Part shown: in pieces, positions 22,501 to 37,500 of the stretch
How positions within the stretch are numbered: position 1 is the first letter of the stretch
Layout of the letters: each line of letters opens with the position of its first letter
Source of the DNA: Aptenodytes patagonicus
Lineage: Eukaryota > Chordata > Aves > Sphenisciformes > Spheniscidae
Reading direction: 5' to 3'
DNA: 64,000 bases
NCBI RefSeq assembly: GCF_965638725.1
Contig: NC_134957.1
Coordinates: 17,570,101 to 17,634,100 of the forward strand
The notes under the pieces: generated by a model
Seen by the model: the letters and a program-made list of their open reading frames with translations, nothing else
Told to the model about the DNA's origin: nothing
Databases searched by the model: none
Program-made: the position numbers and the translations under genes

Positions 22501-25500
22501 CCCCATCCCCTCCTCTCCACTTGCTCCTTCACTAACGTGGCAGTACCAAGCATGGAGGAATTCACGCCCTGAGTCCTCCCGCCCCAGGCCCAGCCTCCCA
22601 CCCCCTCCTTGCTTCGCAGACCTCTGGGACACCGGAGCAGCAGCCCGGCAGCAGGTTCTCCACCTACACCATGCAGCCGGCCCCTTCACAGAGACAGCAC
22701 AGCTGAACCTGCTCTCACCTCTGGTGGGGTCGTACTCTTGGAGTAGTACTGACATCGCCCCGCGTACAGCGGCCTCAGATCCTGCCAACGAAAAAGCACC
22801 AGGCTTAGCACTGCACTGAAATCAAAATCAGCTAGCTGGTCTGGGGAAAGGGGCCAGGCTTTAGAGAGACCCTGCTCTCACATCAGGCTGTTCTGCAACA
22901 TCCCCGCTCACGGCAGCCCCCCACCTGAGCCCCCCTGAGCACCAGGTGATGTTTAACCCCCATCCTTGGAGGCATGTATTTGTTGCAGCTAGCACAGGAG
23001 GAGCAGGCTCTGAAGACAGGCTCGTTCGGGTGAGGGCGGCCACCCCGAACTGAATGATTCATTCCTCATCCCCCCAGACACATCCCAGGGCTGCCTGACG
23101 TGTTTCCGAGGGTTCTCCATGCTGAATCATTACAATTTCATATTAAATTGCTGGAAAATTTATCTTTCTGGGCTCTTGAGTGACTTGTGGGAAAGCTCTG
23201 GAGGATTACTAATGGCTCAGCCTGCAAACAACCTGCATTAACGTCTCACTTTGGGGCAGCCTGGTCCCCAGGGAAAGCAACCTCAGGGAAAGCAATGCTG
23301 GATGTGTACCCGCATCAGCGAGCCCTTCCCAGGAGCAGCTGGACTTGCTCTCTGATCCAAAGCTTGGGGTGGCAGAGCAGCGGCAGGAGACAGGGGGAAC
23401 GCTGTGTGCTAGCGTGGCAGGAGCACGTCTCCAGCAAGACGACATTCTTGGATGGTTAGGGGGTGAAGCGAGGCCAAAAGCACATCTGTTCATCAAGAGG
23501 CAGAAACCAGAGCCATCGTCATCCCAACTGCTCAGCTCTGGCTGCCTCAGACACGCAGACATCCCCATGGCCGGCCGGGAGGAGGTGCCAGCTGATGCCA
23601 TCACCCAGCCTGTGAGGTCAGCGCCTAAAAATCACAGAGCAAGTCTGTGGGGCTCAGACCCACACAGCCAGGATCAGGAGTCGAAGGAGCTTCACCTTTT
23701 TATCAAAGCTAACGCTTCACATGCCCTCGCAAGGGGGGTCAGAGATGGCCAAGACTTGCTGGTTGCATCCAGACAGACGGACAGAGACCTATCACGCAGC
23801 TGAGCGGAGCTGCCCTTTGCTCTGTCAGCAAATCCTGCTGTCCAGCCGTCTTTCTACCATTGGAACGCTCAGTGGCAGGAAAGGGGAGCCAGCTTTACAA
23901 GGAGAATAATGAGCCAGCTGACACAGGGAGTTTCCATTTCATGGGTAATTCTGACCTTCTGAAATTCCTTTCCATTCTGATCACAAAAACAACCCCAAAT
24001 CTGTCTTTTCAACCCCATTTCGCAAAAAATTTCAAAAAACCCCATCAGACTGCGGAGTTGCAGGACAAATATCTGTTTGCAGTTATAAATTTCAATTAAA
24101 AAGTTGAAATGGAATTGTGTTTTTTCATTTCTATACTAATAACTGAAGCTTTTGCATGTCCCACTGTACTAGAGATTGGTCATGACAGCAGCAGCTCATA
24201 TTTTTTTAAATCATCAAATGGAAACTGAGGACCTACTGCAAGTGCTTCCTGTTTATACTGTAATGCTTTAATGAGCTTTGTATCAAATTGCTTCGTTCTA
24301 CTACAACATCCAGCGGTTCAATCAGCATTAAGAACTACCTCTGCTAATATTTAAAATATGATAGATGTTACTGCTCATATATTGTCCCTCAGCAATAGCT
24401 GTAATTCACATTACACCTTATAGTTTTGAGACGCAGTAAACACATAAAGCATACACAAAAAAAAAAAAGCAAAGTTTTAAGATCTTAATGCTTGCTGCTT
24501 ATTTCAAAATATTTTTGCAAAACTGATAAATTTTTCTAAAGTTTATGATTTAAAACAGCATTCAGCACATGACATATATTTAACAGGGTTTGATGTGGCC
24601 TGATGCGGGATTACGGACACCATCACTTGTTTTCCTAGAGTAAAAACATTGCAGGACCTGTGTTTTCCTGGAATCACTTACTATGTGTCTGGCAGCAAAG
24701 ACACCGTCTACTATGGCACAGCAGAACGCAGCAATGACGCCAAAGCTGATGAAGACGATCGATGCAACCAGCTGAGAAAGGAAAACAAAGCCAAGTATCA
24801 TCTGCCTCTCCACAACCAACCGTTTTGTGCCCTCTCCACAAGGATACATAAACCACAGTCAATAAGCCCTCAAGCAATCAATGACCCAAATGTTTGCCCA
24901 GGCTGCACAGACTGGTCTCATTGAAGGCAACGGGACACACATCTCAAAGGAGAGCAATCTGCTCCTGCAAGGCGGCAGGAGTAATAGCATTGTGCCAGAC
25001 TGGTTCTCTGGGGACTTGATATTGTAATGCAAGTTTTCCCATGGCTCCAAAGCACTACATTTAGGCTGAGGATACACCTCCTCTTCTGGCTGCTGCTGTC
25101 CTTAACTCGTCCCTGGAGAGAAAGGAGGGGATTTCTTCTCTCCCCATCCTGGAGCGCTGTGGGAAGCTGCTCCTGTGAACAATTCCCAGGCTGTAAGGAC
25201 AAAGGAGACTGCTTTATGCGAACCTCTCTGGTGGGACTGCGCCTTCAGGAAACAACGCAGGCATAAGCACAAAGCCATGAGACCAGAAGACAGGTGACCA
25301 GCCCATGCCATCGGTGTTGTACACCCTCACAGCAGCCTGGCTGGGCTCCTTGGTGCCGGGTTGCGGCAAGCACAGCCCACTAGGCCTCCCCCTGGCTTGG
25401 GGGAGCTGCAAGGAGAGAGATCTCCACCTTCAGCTCAAGGAGGGAAGTCAGACAGGTCTGGTCCTCTTCCACTGGCCCCATCCTGCCCATTCTTAAAATT

Positions 25501-28500
25501 AGGGTGAAAGCATACAGAAGGTAAACCAGCAATACTCAAACCCCAACCCAGGTACGAGAAACAAAGTCTCTACTCTCACTACGCCACTTTAAACACCACC
25601 TCTGCCAAAGTGCCAGTGCTCAGCTGGGAGAACCATGCACGAGTGCCGACACAACCCTTCCTCGCTCCCAAGCAGCAGCTCAGCCACTGCCAGCAGGCTC
25701 CAGACCAGCTCATCACACACAGAGCTCCCAATACCGATCCCAATCCCCCTTGCCAAAGCACATCGGGGATATCGACAGGGCCGTGGAGGGAGGGCAAGCA
25801 CAGCATTCAAACAGACAGGTTCACAAAGACGTAGCTTGGGGAACAGCAGTATTTCCATTTAAAGAACTGAAAGCTTTAGTGGGTTTTTCCCTGGTGGTTT
25901 TCCACTCCAGCAATCACACCTTCCAAGTGTTGGTCACTGGCAGCTGTTAAAAACTGCTTCTCCACAAGTACAGAGGCAACTCTGGTCATCGGGAGCTTTG
26001 AGTAATAGTAAAAATCACTAATAGCACAAATACAAAAATAGCAGTTAGCTTGGCCAGTACTGACAGATATCTCGGGTCTCCTGGCATGGGGATGTTTGTT
26101 TTCAAGCAAACTTAGCACCTGGAGCTTTAACACCTTGGTTCCTGCCACTGCACGAGGATCCAGTTCTCAGAAAGACAAGCCAAATCCCTTGACAAACACA
26201 AGACAGAAGGATTCTATATGTATTTTTAAAGTATCTCAGGACTTTTAGGTTAATCACACTGTTTTTACCTAAACCTCCCTCAGTGAAAACAGACCTCCTT
26301 CCAGCAACATCCACGTGCAGACCAGGTCAGCTTGAGCAATGAGTGGAGGTGCAGGAGGGCTCACTTGGGACAGTGGAAATGGTCCCTGTACAATTGCTTA
26401 CTTTGGTTAGCTTCAAAATGAGAGAAAATAAAATGGTTTTCTAGATGAGGCAAGTATTCAAGACGTACACTGTCCCACTGCAAATAAAAACTGCAGCAGT
26501 AGATAGAGCAGACTGTGAAATTAACCCAATGACCATACAAACAAGTCACAGTCACTAGTAACAAGCTGTTACTGGAATATTAGATGCTGTGCCACAAAGT
26601 ACTTGCAGATGGCAGCAGGTGACAAGTTTTCCAGGATCAGGCCCTACACTGGGACCCTCTTTCTGTCAGCTGTAAACACCAGCATTTCCTCCCCACTCAG
26701 ACCCACACCATCTCCACATCTGGATCACAACTTGCACTGTCCATTACAGCAGTCACACTGTTTCACTACCACAACCAGTGAAACCACACAAGGGGAGAAA
26801 GCACAGCTGCTTAGTCTCGGTGGAACAAATGGGTTTTATGGCTTAGGTTATTTTGTAGCAAGTTTAGTTTTTCTCTGTACTGTCCTTTGTTTCATACATA
26901 CATGAAAGAGGATATTCTCCCTAAATAGCATGATCCTTGGAGATGGGAAGCGAGCCAAACACTGAATATATACAATTAGGGTATTTGTCGGTCGCCCCTG
27001 CTTGCAGATAAGGAGCTGCTAACATGGTTATTTAAAATAATACAAGGTTAACGATGATACTTTCATAACAGCCCTACTAGGATATAAGGATATGGTGTTA
27101 GAAATGGGTTTGCTCACTTTATTTACACACAGTTTCCTCTCTCTCAGCTGGAGAAAGAAAAGCCTGAAAACCAAACACTGAGAATTTATGATAAAGAAAA
27201 TCAAACAGCAAATAAAAACATACAAATTCATTTTTACAATCCCACGGTTTTCAACTAATCTCATGAGTTGCCAACAAGATTTTTGATTTGGGGTTGACAA
27301 TATTGTTAGTGTAGCAAGCAGAAGTCCCTCTCAAGAGCCGTGTGATATTAGTGATTGGTCTTCGCTCATCTAACTCCTGCCGAAGTCAGCCACACCGAGT
27401 AGCAATCGGACAAGACAAGACAGACTGGGTTCAGATAGTGCAGGAACCATGAAGCAGGAGTGCTCTGGACTGAGGTTCCCTTTAGGCCACTGTCCAGCGA
27501 CACATGGGCTGTGAAGCTGTTGGTTATTACTTTTCCATGGCACAGATGACTGTCACAAAGCCACGTAAAACGCTGACTCCTCACTTGAAAACTGCTGAGC
27601 GGGCAGCTGGGGTGTAAGTCAGAGCTGCCTGCAGCGCTGGCAGGCAGGCGGGCAGCGCCGCCGGGCAGCTGGCTCTCCCTGGGGGGACAAAAGCCCTCCC
27701 TTACTTCGACAAGTGGGAAGTGCAGATGCACGGATTGAAAACCAAGACACTCGGGTGGGAAAAACGAGAGAGGTCTATTCCTGTCGGGAGGCTGCAGAGA
27801 AGGGAGGAGTGCTGCTTCAGGTTAGCTCTCCCCGTCAGCCACACTGGCTCGACTCCTCAAGCTCCCCAGCCAGCTTATGGCCAGAAACATGCACAAGAAC
27901 ACGGCAGCAGAAGTCGCTTTTAGCTCTTCCTGCCATCACTGAGGAGCAACTGCGTAACAAGCAACACCAAGACTGCCTTTTAGCAAACTAGGACACTGAG
28001 GAAGTTCACAGAAGATTAAAAAAAAAAAAAAAATATCCTGCACTGCCAGCGGTATTATGGAAACACATAATGGACAAAGCTGCCACTGTAACGTGCTCCT
28101 GGGCAAGGAGGAGATGTGACTAAAGCATGGGGACAGTAAGTGACAGCTACTGCATGACTTCTCTGCAGTCAGAGCAGAGACACGCTAGCTGCCAACTGAG
28201 GCAGCAGCGATGCAATCCCTGCAAAGCTGGGTCATGTGTGCTTTTTAGGACACAAAACGATAGAGAGATGAAAACCATAAACATGGGCTACCCAGGGCTC
28301 TTCAGAATAAACAAACAAGTCAAGTCAGGGCCACGCTATCACTCATGGGCACTCCTGTGAAGAATGCAGGACTAGCATAACACGGTCATTGCTCAACCAG
28401 ACCCTGATACGCTGCTAATACACGATGAGCAAGAGGCTTGGAAACCCTGCTAGGACAGAAAGAACAGGACATGTTGCTCTTGCAGAGCCAGGGTGAAAAC

Positions 28501-31500
28501 AACAAAAAATATCCACTGGGAAACCCACCTCCCCTGCACCCTCCCTGATTGTGGGAAAGGCAGTTTTCCTCTCCTACAGGGTCTGCCTCACCCTCTCCCT
28601 CCTGGCTCTGCAGGGAGCACGCTATTTGCAAAGCAAAGGGCAAGGCAGCCCAGCCCAGCCTCTGGATTAGGACAAGCAGGAATTTCTCCCAACTCTCTCT
28701 GCAGCTTGGCAAACGTGCCTTAGCCTTGGTCAGCAGCACACCCTGCTAATCTGATCCCTGAGAGCAGAGGCAGCTCCATCCCTGCAAAAGCAGGCAGCAA
28801 CGCTGGGTCAGCAGGACAGGCTGCAGGGACAGCACGATCCCCCCTTGGCCCTGTGCAACCTCATATAAGGAAGGCTGGAGGGATCTTGCTGCCAGAGCAT
28901 GGGGCAACCATCAGGGAGGAGGACTGCAGCTGCTCTCCTGGGACAGCCAAGCAGAGGCAGGAGGCAGGCATGCCCACAGGACGCTCCAGGAGCTGGACTG
29001 TACCTCCCTGAATGCTACCTCTAGCCAGCCACATGTGGCAAGCAGAGAAAACAGGCTAGGAAAGATAGAGCTTGACAGCCTGCCAGGACCACATCAGATA
29101 CCAACTTCTTTTGATCTCTCTCTACCCATACCTTTTGCTAAATTCTCCCAAAAGACTTTCCCCTACCCTAAGCCCTGTTACTGACACCTCCAAGCACTAC
29201 CGCCCCTACCTTCAAGCACAGGCAGGAAGATGAGGGGTTTGTGAAACAGCGTCTGCAAGACATGTTTAGGGGCCATCAGAGACCCAGCCAAGTCCACCCA
29301 AGTCTCCCGTGCTTGCCAAAGGGGGTAATCTGGGCCAGCTCTGTCCCCGCTGCACAAGCTCAGTTGTGATCGTATCATATCAGCAGCACTGGTCTCATCT
29401 AGTTTGTGCTATCTGCATGTTCACTGCCCACCTGCTCTCTTCTGAACGTTGCTCCCACGGGATGGGACACCAGAGACCTGCCTAGACAGTGGCTGCCCAG
29501 CCCCAGCACACAAAAGCCTCCTTGCAGCGTGAGGAGGGAACCAGAGAGCGCTGTGGTCCACGCGTCTGGTCTAGCCAGCGTCTTCTGTGCTTCTCAGGTC
29601 CCCAACTGCTGCTTTACAGCATGCAAAGTTTCTTGGTTTTCCTTCCTACTTGAAGAGGTGTTTGGAAACAAGGACCAGCAACATGCATGTTAATCAGCAA
29701 CACTGGAGAAGTTGGTTGCTTTTCAATTACACCAGTCTTCATGCTTTTCGTCATGTTGACACCTCGAGTAACTTATTCTCTAGACATATCTAGAGCAGAG
29801 AGCTCGGAGCACTCCTGTCCTCAGGAAGGACTTTCTGCTGGGCCCTCTAAGGGCTTTCACCTCCAGTCTCTGGGCTGGCTGTTATACCACCTGCTTGATC
29901 TTCTTCTCTATCCTTTGCTTAGAATAGAAAGTGGCCAAAAGCGATTTTTGCAGAGCCCCAAGCCTCTACGAATTTATTTTAAAAGATTTAAAATAAATGT
30001 ATTATGTTTATGTTATTTACCATATTATGTATCACATACTGTGACAGCTCAACAGACAAAGCGCTGGGAATGAGTCTGTGAAGCAGTGACTATCCTGAAA
30101 ACTCCAAACGCTCAATTTCAAGCCCTTTAAAAAAAATCCCACGGAGTTCAATGAGACTGTGCATAGTCACTTTGTACTTCCTTAAGCATTTTTTTTTTTT
30201 AATTTAAAAATATCAAGGTTAACAGCCTTGTTCTCCTGGGCTGCCAGAAACCATCTCTAGTTCTCAAGAGGTATGCAACACTACCCTGGAAGAGCTAGGA
30301 AAACCAATAATACCCTTTACATACAAAATTTGGGTTACTGCCATTTTTTAAAAAAAGGTTTTGTAATGAACTTACCATTTGCCTTTTGTTTTCTATCAAG
30401 TTTGATCCAATTATTCCAAGAAACGACCCAAAACCAAGCTGAAAAACAACATATTGTTAGCATTTAGATCAGGACAATATGCAACATATTTTACATACAG
30501 ACAGAACACAATTAAATCCAGAAGCAGCAAAAGAACATACTGCGGATGTGTGAGCACTCTTCCTTCAGCAAGGAATCAGTGAAGTCTCTCACTAGCCGGA
30601 ACTATCAAGTATACCCCTTATATGACACTAAAAGCAGGTGTAGAAACCAAAAGGATGAGTTCTGAATTCCATCCCCTCCCCAGTGATGCTGAGAAATGGC
30701 TGGTGGATGCGGATATGCACTGCTGTCTCGGAACAACCCTACGAACACTCAGGAGCCTCCAGACGCAAACCTAGCAGGACCACGTCACTACCGTCTGCAG
30801 GACCAGGCTTTTGTAACCTCACCAAGGGTGTGAGCAATCACCTAAGTTTTCAACTCAGAGAGCTTCTTGATGCAAAGTATGAAATAAGGCAGAACTATAC
30901 TCGGGAAGATTTAACAATTCTCTGCCTTCTTCTACTCCTCCCTCATTTCCAGGGGTGAGGATGCATCAACTAGGGTCTTCTACCAGAAGAGCTCATGCCA
31001 GCCCAGCCAACAGAATAAGCTACTCCAGCAAAAGCATCTTTTCCACCTGCCATAACGGACAACACTGTTCTTATTTCAGCTCAGTGAACTCAGCCAGGAG
31101 TGCCATTTCCCACCTCCTTTCTCCATAGCCTTAAGCTATTTAGCTACACTAAATAGAAGCTTCTAGGACAGAGCACACCTCAGCCAGGCCAGAAACAGGG
31201 ACTTCAACCAGGAAGCGCGGACTACAAGGGGAGATGCAGAAGTACTTCTGTGTCACACCGAAAAAGGTCTTTGATCGGTGTAGAGCGTAGCCAACTCCAC
31301 TTCTATGCGTCAGCAAAATGAGAAATGCCGGAAAAGTCCTACAGTTGGACTGGTCATATTAAGCAGGTACAAATCCAGTCAATAGACTAGGGAGGCAGTG
31401 AAGATCTGGGTGAGAATGCCAAATAACTGGCCAACTCCTCAGGGAGCAGAATAAGGCACGAGACAAGCTGCAGTGATTCAAGAATGAGTCAACTAACCTG

Positions 31501-34500
31501 GAATCGGTATTTTAGGATCCAGGAATAGAAAACACGGGTTTAATAAATCTGATACTAACAAGCAGAGGCACATGCAGAGATTAGCAGACACAAACGTGAT
31601 GAAAAGTTGGGCTTACATCTTCCCCCGCTCTGCTTAAGCCCAGTAACATTTGGTGCAGAGCTGCGGGCAGCAAGGGCTGCTGGCTCAAACGGAGCCAGGG
31701 ATTAAAGCAGAGCAGCCGATGAGGCTGCTGCTTCCTGGCTGCCTGCCTTGCACTCCGAGCTCTTGGAGACCGTTGTCCCCACATCAGGGACAAACTACCA
31801 CGGTGGGGAGCACAGCAGCGAAGCCAGGTGCTGCTTAACACTGAGGCAGCAGGCAGGCAGGGCAGAGAGCCAGGGGCACTGCTGAACTGCCCCAAACTGA
31901 TCTGCCAGTGCTTCTGGGCTTATTATTTCGCTCAGCTTGGGCAAGCAACCACCTCCACCTTCCCCAAGTAACAGGAGTTTTACAGCTCAATTCCAAGCCC
32001 AAAACCTGGGAGATCCAGGCATTAACAGCAACATGGATCCAGGCATTATTTTCAGTCTGGTGATGTTTAGCAGCAAGGAAGTTGTGTGGCAACACACACC
32101 TAAGGCAAATGCTCAAGAAAAACATTTTGTGCCCTTTGAGCTTGATCCAACACGTTTAAGAGAAATGTCCACGTGGTGTTTCAGAGTAGCCTCAAACCAA
32201 AAGGTGAAACACTTAAGATAATTTAAGATAATTCAAAAAGAAGAAATTAGAGCAAGTCTGTGCATCCAACAGGTGAAGACCAAATAAATCAGTGGATTCT
32301 CATTAATTAACGGGAATTCTCATTGCATGAATGGGAAAACCACTCTTTCTGTGGATGGGACAAAGAGATCTTAGTAATCTGCATCAATTGCATCACTTAT
32401 TTGCTGGTGGGTATGATCCCCTGGGATGTCTGTCTGAAAGGAGGACAGGACACAAAATGAACGTGCTTTTCCAGACTAAAGCCCCAGGCCAACATGCTTG
32501 ACAAAGAACCATTACAGAAGAGGTTTGCCGGTCAAAGCCTAAGAAAGGTCAGTCACTTACACAGATGCTGGAAGCTGGTGTAACTTGGAGACAACACACG
32601 TATCTCACAGACCCTCACTTCCATAAGGGTGGTTGCCCTCTGCACCTGATTGTTACTCTTGTCCACTGAGCATCACTGTTACACTCTGGGCTTCCCAGGC
32701 CCAGGTCAGTCATCCAGCCACAGGTGAGGATATTTCCCACAGAGGCACAGCCGGGGTGTTCACAGATGTAGTCGTGAAGGTGTAGGTGGTTGTCCTGGTT
32801 TCGGCTGGGATAGAGTTAATTTTCTTCCTAGTAGCTGGTACAGTGCTGTGTTTGGGATTTAGGATGAGAACAATGTTGATAACACACCGATGTTTTAGTT
32901 GTTGCTGAGCAGTGCTTACACTAGTCAAGGACTTTTCAGCTTCCCATGCTCTACCGACTGAGCAGGCTGGAGGTGCACAAGAAGCTGGGAGGGGGCACAG
33001 CCAGGACAGCTGACCCCAACTGGCCAAAGGGACATTCCATACCACGCGACGTCATGCTCAGCATATAAACTGGGGAGAGTTGGCTGGGGCGCGGGGGGGG
33101 GGGGGGGGAGGTGACCGCTGCTCGGGAACTGGCTGAGCATTGGTCAGCAGGTGGTGAGCAATTGCACTGTGCATCACTTGCTTTGTATATTCTTATTCTT
33201 ATTATTACTATTAGGATTTTATTTTATTTCAATTATTAAACTGTTTTTATTTCAACCCACGAGTTTTCTCACTTTTGCTCTTCCGATTCTCTCCCACCAT
33301 CCCACTGGGGGTGGGGGGGGGAGAGTGAGCGAATGGCTGTGTGGTGCTCAGTTGCCGACTGAGGTTAAACCATGACAGTGGTCAAGAAGGAGGGTGAAGG
33401 CAGCCTGGCTACAGGATATGTCATTGCACCCTCTGCTTCGGCTCCTCCAGTTGTGTCAATGAGGAACTGCACTGTTTGGGAAAAAAAAAAACCAAAACCC
33501 AACCTGCCCCAAAAAATCAACCAAACAAAACGCCGCTGATGCGTGGAAGGTCTCCAGTGCCCGGTTCTGTCTTCCTCAGGAGCAGAGGCCTGGTAAGATA
33601 ATCCCTGGCATCAGACAGCCACTTCTTTGCACGTTTACTCCTTGCTCAAGAGGTGTTTGTCCAAGACATGCAAGTTAAAGGAGGAAAGAATGGTGAATTA
33701 GGCATGGCCGTGATGGGACCTCTGATGTCCCATGAGATGATCTCATCCATGGGTCTGGTCCACACACGGAGACGTCACCCAGCACACGAAGAGACTTCTG
33801 GGTCTACTTTTTCCTTACCAATGCAGGGTATGACTAATGGTGGTGCATCACTAATGATGCACAGAAACCCCTGATAGAGATGCACGCAGGCCTAACATTC
33901 ATGTGAAGTTCTGGATGACAAGACCTGCAAGGAGCTGCTTCTTCGGGGCTGTGGAAGCCACCTGCTCGGGGACAACTCACCGAGTACTTATGCACCACAG
34001 CAAGCCCTTTTTCCACAGTAAAGGGAGAAATCCCAGCTTGTCAGGAAACATCAGCTATTTTAAGCACCTGCTGAAGCATCCAGCAGCACACTGAAATATT
34101 TTCCTGTGCAGGGAGACAGGCGAGGTCGTCACACATTTCCACACAGTGGATTAATGAACTAACCAAGAGCGGGAATTTGGTAACAAACACAAGCTGTCAG
34201 GGTGCCTCTGAATAAAGTAACTCAACGCCCTTCCCAAGTCCAGGAATTCATTAGTTCCTTGCGTAGACCAAGTCTTACAAAAGCATAAGCGATGCTGACT
34301 TTCCCGGAGCATAAATAGCACGGGAGATGTCAAGGGGACGTGAACAACAGGCTCCACCCATCTGCATCAGTCCGCAAGACCTGCTCCGAAGCACGAGGTT
34401 CAACTCAGGCTGACAGAGCGTAGGCTACGTGCAGAGAATTTGAAGCCAGCCTGTCACCTTTCTCAACACCTTCCTTCTGTACTTCTCTTTAAAAAAGATC

Positions 34501-37500
34501 AGGCCTAAATGCAGGAGTTACTGGGACAAGCCAGAAAACCAACCCTAAACTGAAGAGGCCCAACACAGTCTGTAACAATGTTCCACACTAATGGCTGTAA
34601 AGGGGCTTTCTTCAGTCATAGAAGAGCTTGTCCACAGAGAAGTATAAGCCTCCCTCAGATCAGCAATGTGTGGCAAATAAATCAAACCGCACTAAGGGAA
34701 GAACAAGTCTCCACCTAGTTATCTGGACAGGCTTTAAGCCTCCAGCTTTGAGGCTCCAAGCCTAAATGCACAGCACTCCACAGTGTTACACCAGGAGCCT
34801 CTAGCTGGGGGACTGCAGTTGCACTCAACCTGCTAAGGCACCTGATTTGGCTGCAGCTCAGCCCTTTTTGAGCGTGTCTCAGACACACAAGGAACAGACC
34901 AGGACTTGCTTTCTAGCTCATGTTAGACCTCTGCTCATGCCAGGAGGGGCATGATGTACTTGCCCCTTATGCTTCCACAGGAGGTTGTGCATCTACTGGC
35001 AAGAAGGCTGGGCACCAGCGACCTTCTCTAAATTAAGCCATTTGAAGCTACAAGATTGTCCTTTCCCATTTCCGTCTGTTGATAACAAAAAAAACCCAGA
35101 TGTGCTAGCTGCTTTGATGCACATGCTCCCCTGGCAAGCTGCCACAGCTATGGCTAACGTGCTTCTCCTCATTCAGGGACTCCAAATTGTTAAACACTTC
35201 TGCAAGTGAACTTTATGACCACGAGTTCACGTGAACAGTATTTCAAGACCTGGTCTCTCAACTATTGGCACCCTATAGTCCTTCTTTGCCTTACTTCTGC
35301 CTGGGGCTAATGTCATGTATGCAAACAAGGAAGTTCTAAGGTTGCTTTGACTGACCTAAGACCTATTTATCTGTCTCACCGTTAGCTCAAAAGCATGTTA
35401 TTACCTAAGCTCAGAGGAAGCTGCCACTTGGATGGGATTTTTGCATGGGAATGAGCAGCAGGTGCAAAATAATAATAAAACAAATAAATCAAATGGCAAT
35501 GAAGTAGCTAAGCATAATATTCAGGACAAGATCACCCTTTATAACATTTGCAGCATTACAAGGGACTTTGTAGGCAATAAGTTTTCTAGACCTACCTAGG
35601 AGTTCTATACTTACAATAACCCCTGGGTAATAACCTCCAACAGTCACATTTTGGGTTCTTGTTGTAGCAGCTAGGCCCACCGTTAGAATTAATACTGACA
35701 CAATGAGGAGAGTCACAGTTACGTAGAGGGAATTTCTTTTTCTTCTATTGAACGACCCTAAAAACACACATACACAACAGAATTTGCTGATTCCATCTGG
35801 GGACAGTCATGGTACCGCAAATTTCTCCTCCCACCGCCAACCACATCGTGGTGAATTGTCTTTCTTCTCACTTGAGAATATTTTTGAGTTTGGCTGTCAC
35901 TTTTCACCTTCACTAACATGCTTTATCAAGCGTTACTAGGGCATCTGAATTCACATTTACTTATCACTGCTCTGACGTAGATGAAGAGAGCCTTAAGAGC
36001 TGTAACTTTGCAAAGCTCATTTGGATACATTGGAGCCTCCCAGCCCCTCTGGCCTGGGGCAACTGAGCTAATGAGAAGTATTACCATTAGGCATTTATAT
36101 ATTTTCTGATCTGTCTACTTACATCAAGCTAAATAACCACACTGTATGCCACTTCTTTTGAGGGGGGAAATCTTGGCCGTAATCATATCTTAAGGCATCC
36201 ACAATTTTCCATGTAAATGAGACATCGCCAGTAACAGCCACTTGTCCTCCTCCTGCTCTACGTTCAGCAAGGACCAGGTATTTTTAGATGCTTGAATAAT
36301 GAATTTGTAGATTAGTAAAACTCATCTACAGCTGCCTGATTATGGTCTTTTTCTTTTATATATTTATAGATCTCCCAAATGAGCATAAATATAAAATAGT
36401 GATTCCATCAGCCAAGAGGAAAGCTGGCTGTGACATTACGCTCAGCAACATCTTTAGGCGTGTTTGTTCAGCGTGTGCTCTGCCATCTTTACATCACTTT
36501 GTGGAACAATCCTTTTGATGATATTTCATACATTATGCAGACATAACCCAGCACCTGTGAGAGCGGCTGGTACGATAATGGACTATAATGGTCCCCTGCC
36601 GCACTCCCTGTGGGCTGCTGGGGGCACCCTGAATCCCATCCCTGCAGCCTGGGGCTCTCCAGTGCACCCCAGGAGCAGGCAAAGGTATTTCCCACCCCAG
36701 AGGCTCCCAAGCGATGTGCATGCTACCAGCACTTCTCAGAGTGTTTCAGAGAAGGGCAGGGATGTGTCCCAAGAGCAAGGAGCTGGTTCCACCATCGCTG
36801 AGCATATTCCCTAACGCAAACCATGTTGGGAACCCCCATCTGAGGTGTTCAGGGGCTCCCTGAGAGCCTGTACGTGGCGAGATAAAACACCTGCAGAAAG
36901 GCCGGGAGAAAAGACTCAGCCAAGCCAAGCACAACCTCCTTGTCCAAATTCTCCAGAGAGAGGAGCACACCAGGCCTTGCTGGGAAGCTTTCTGTCTTGA
37001 AGAGGTACGCCCCAGGTGCCCACAGGCCCTTCTTTAGGGTCTGTGCATATTTGCAGCACAGCGAGAGAGATCTTTTCACCCTAACAGCTATACCGATGCA
37101 GCCATACGGACACACACTGGTACAAATTATCTCCCTTCCTCTGCAGGGACAGCTCTCCCCAGGGAAAAGTGCAGCAGCTCCCCGCTGCTTCTCCACACCC
37201 ACTCCAACCTGACCCACCAGCCGTGCTGCTGGCAGGAGCACTCCCTCTCCATGCTGGACCATGCTCTGGGCTGGCACGGCTGCCATGGGCACGGGGCTGG
37301 ATCATTTCACCCACACCAACCAGATGAGCTTGAAATCAGAGACTAGTCCTAAACTTGGGGATTAAAAGCCCAACACAAGGAGGTGAAAGGCAAGAGAGGC
37401 TTATAAAGAAAAGCAACATCCTTTCTGACTGGCCAGTGTCTCTGGAAGGAAAGCTCTCCACCCACAAACCTTCTGCTCCTGTCCCGGAGCACAGCTGTGA

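Noticed and set aside
24580-24849. 89-codon minus-strand frame with a membrane segment, as a separate small gene
   Set aside because: Its core is TMEM255A exon 4, extended into both introns.
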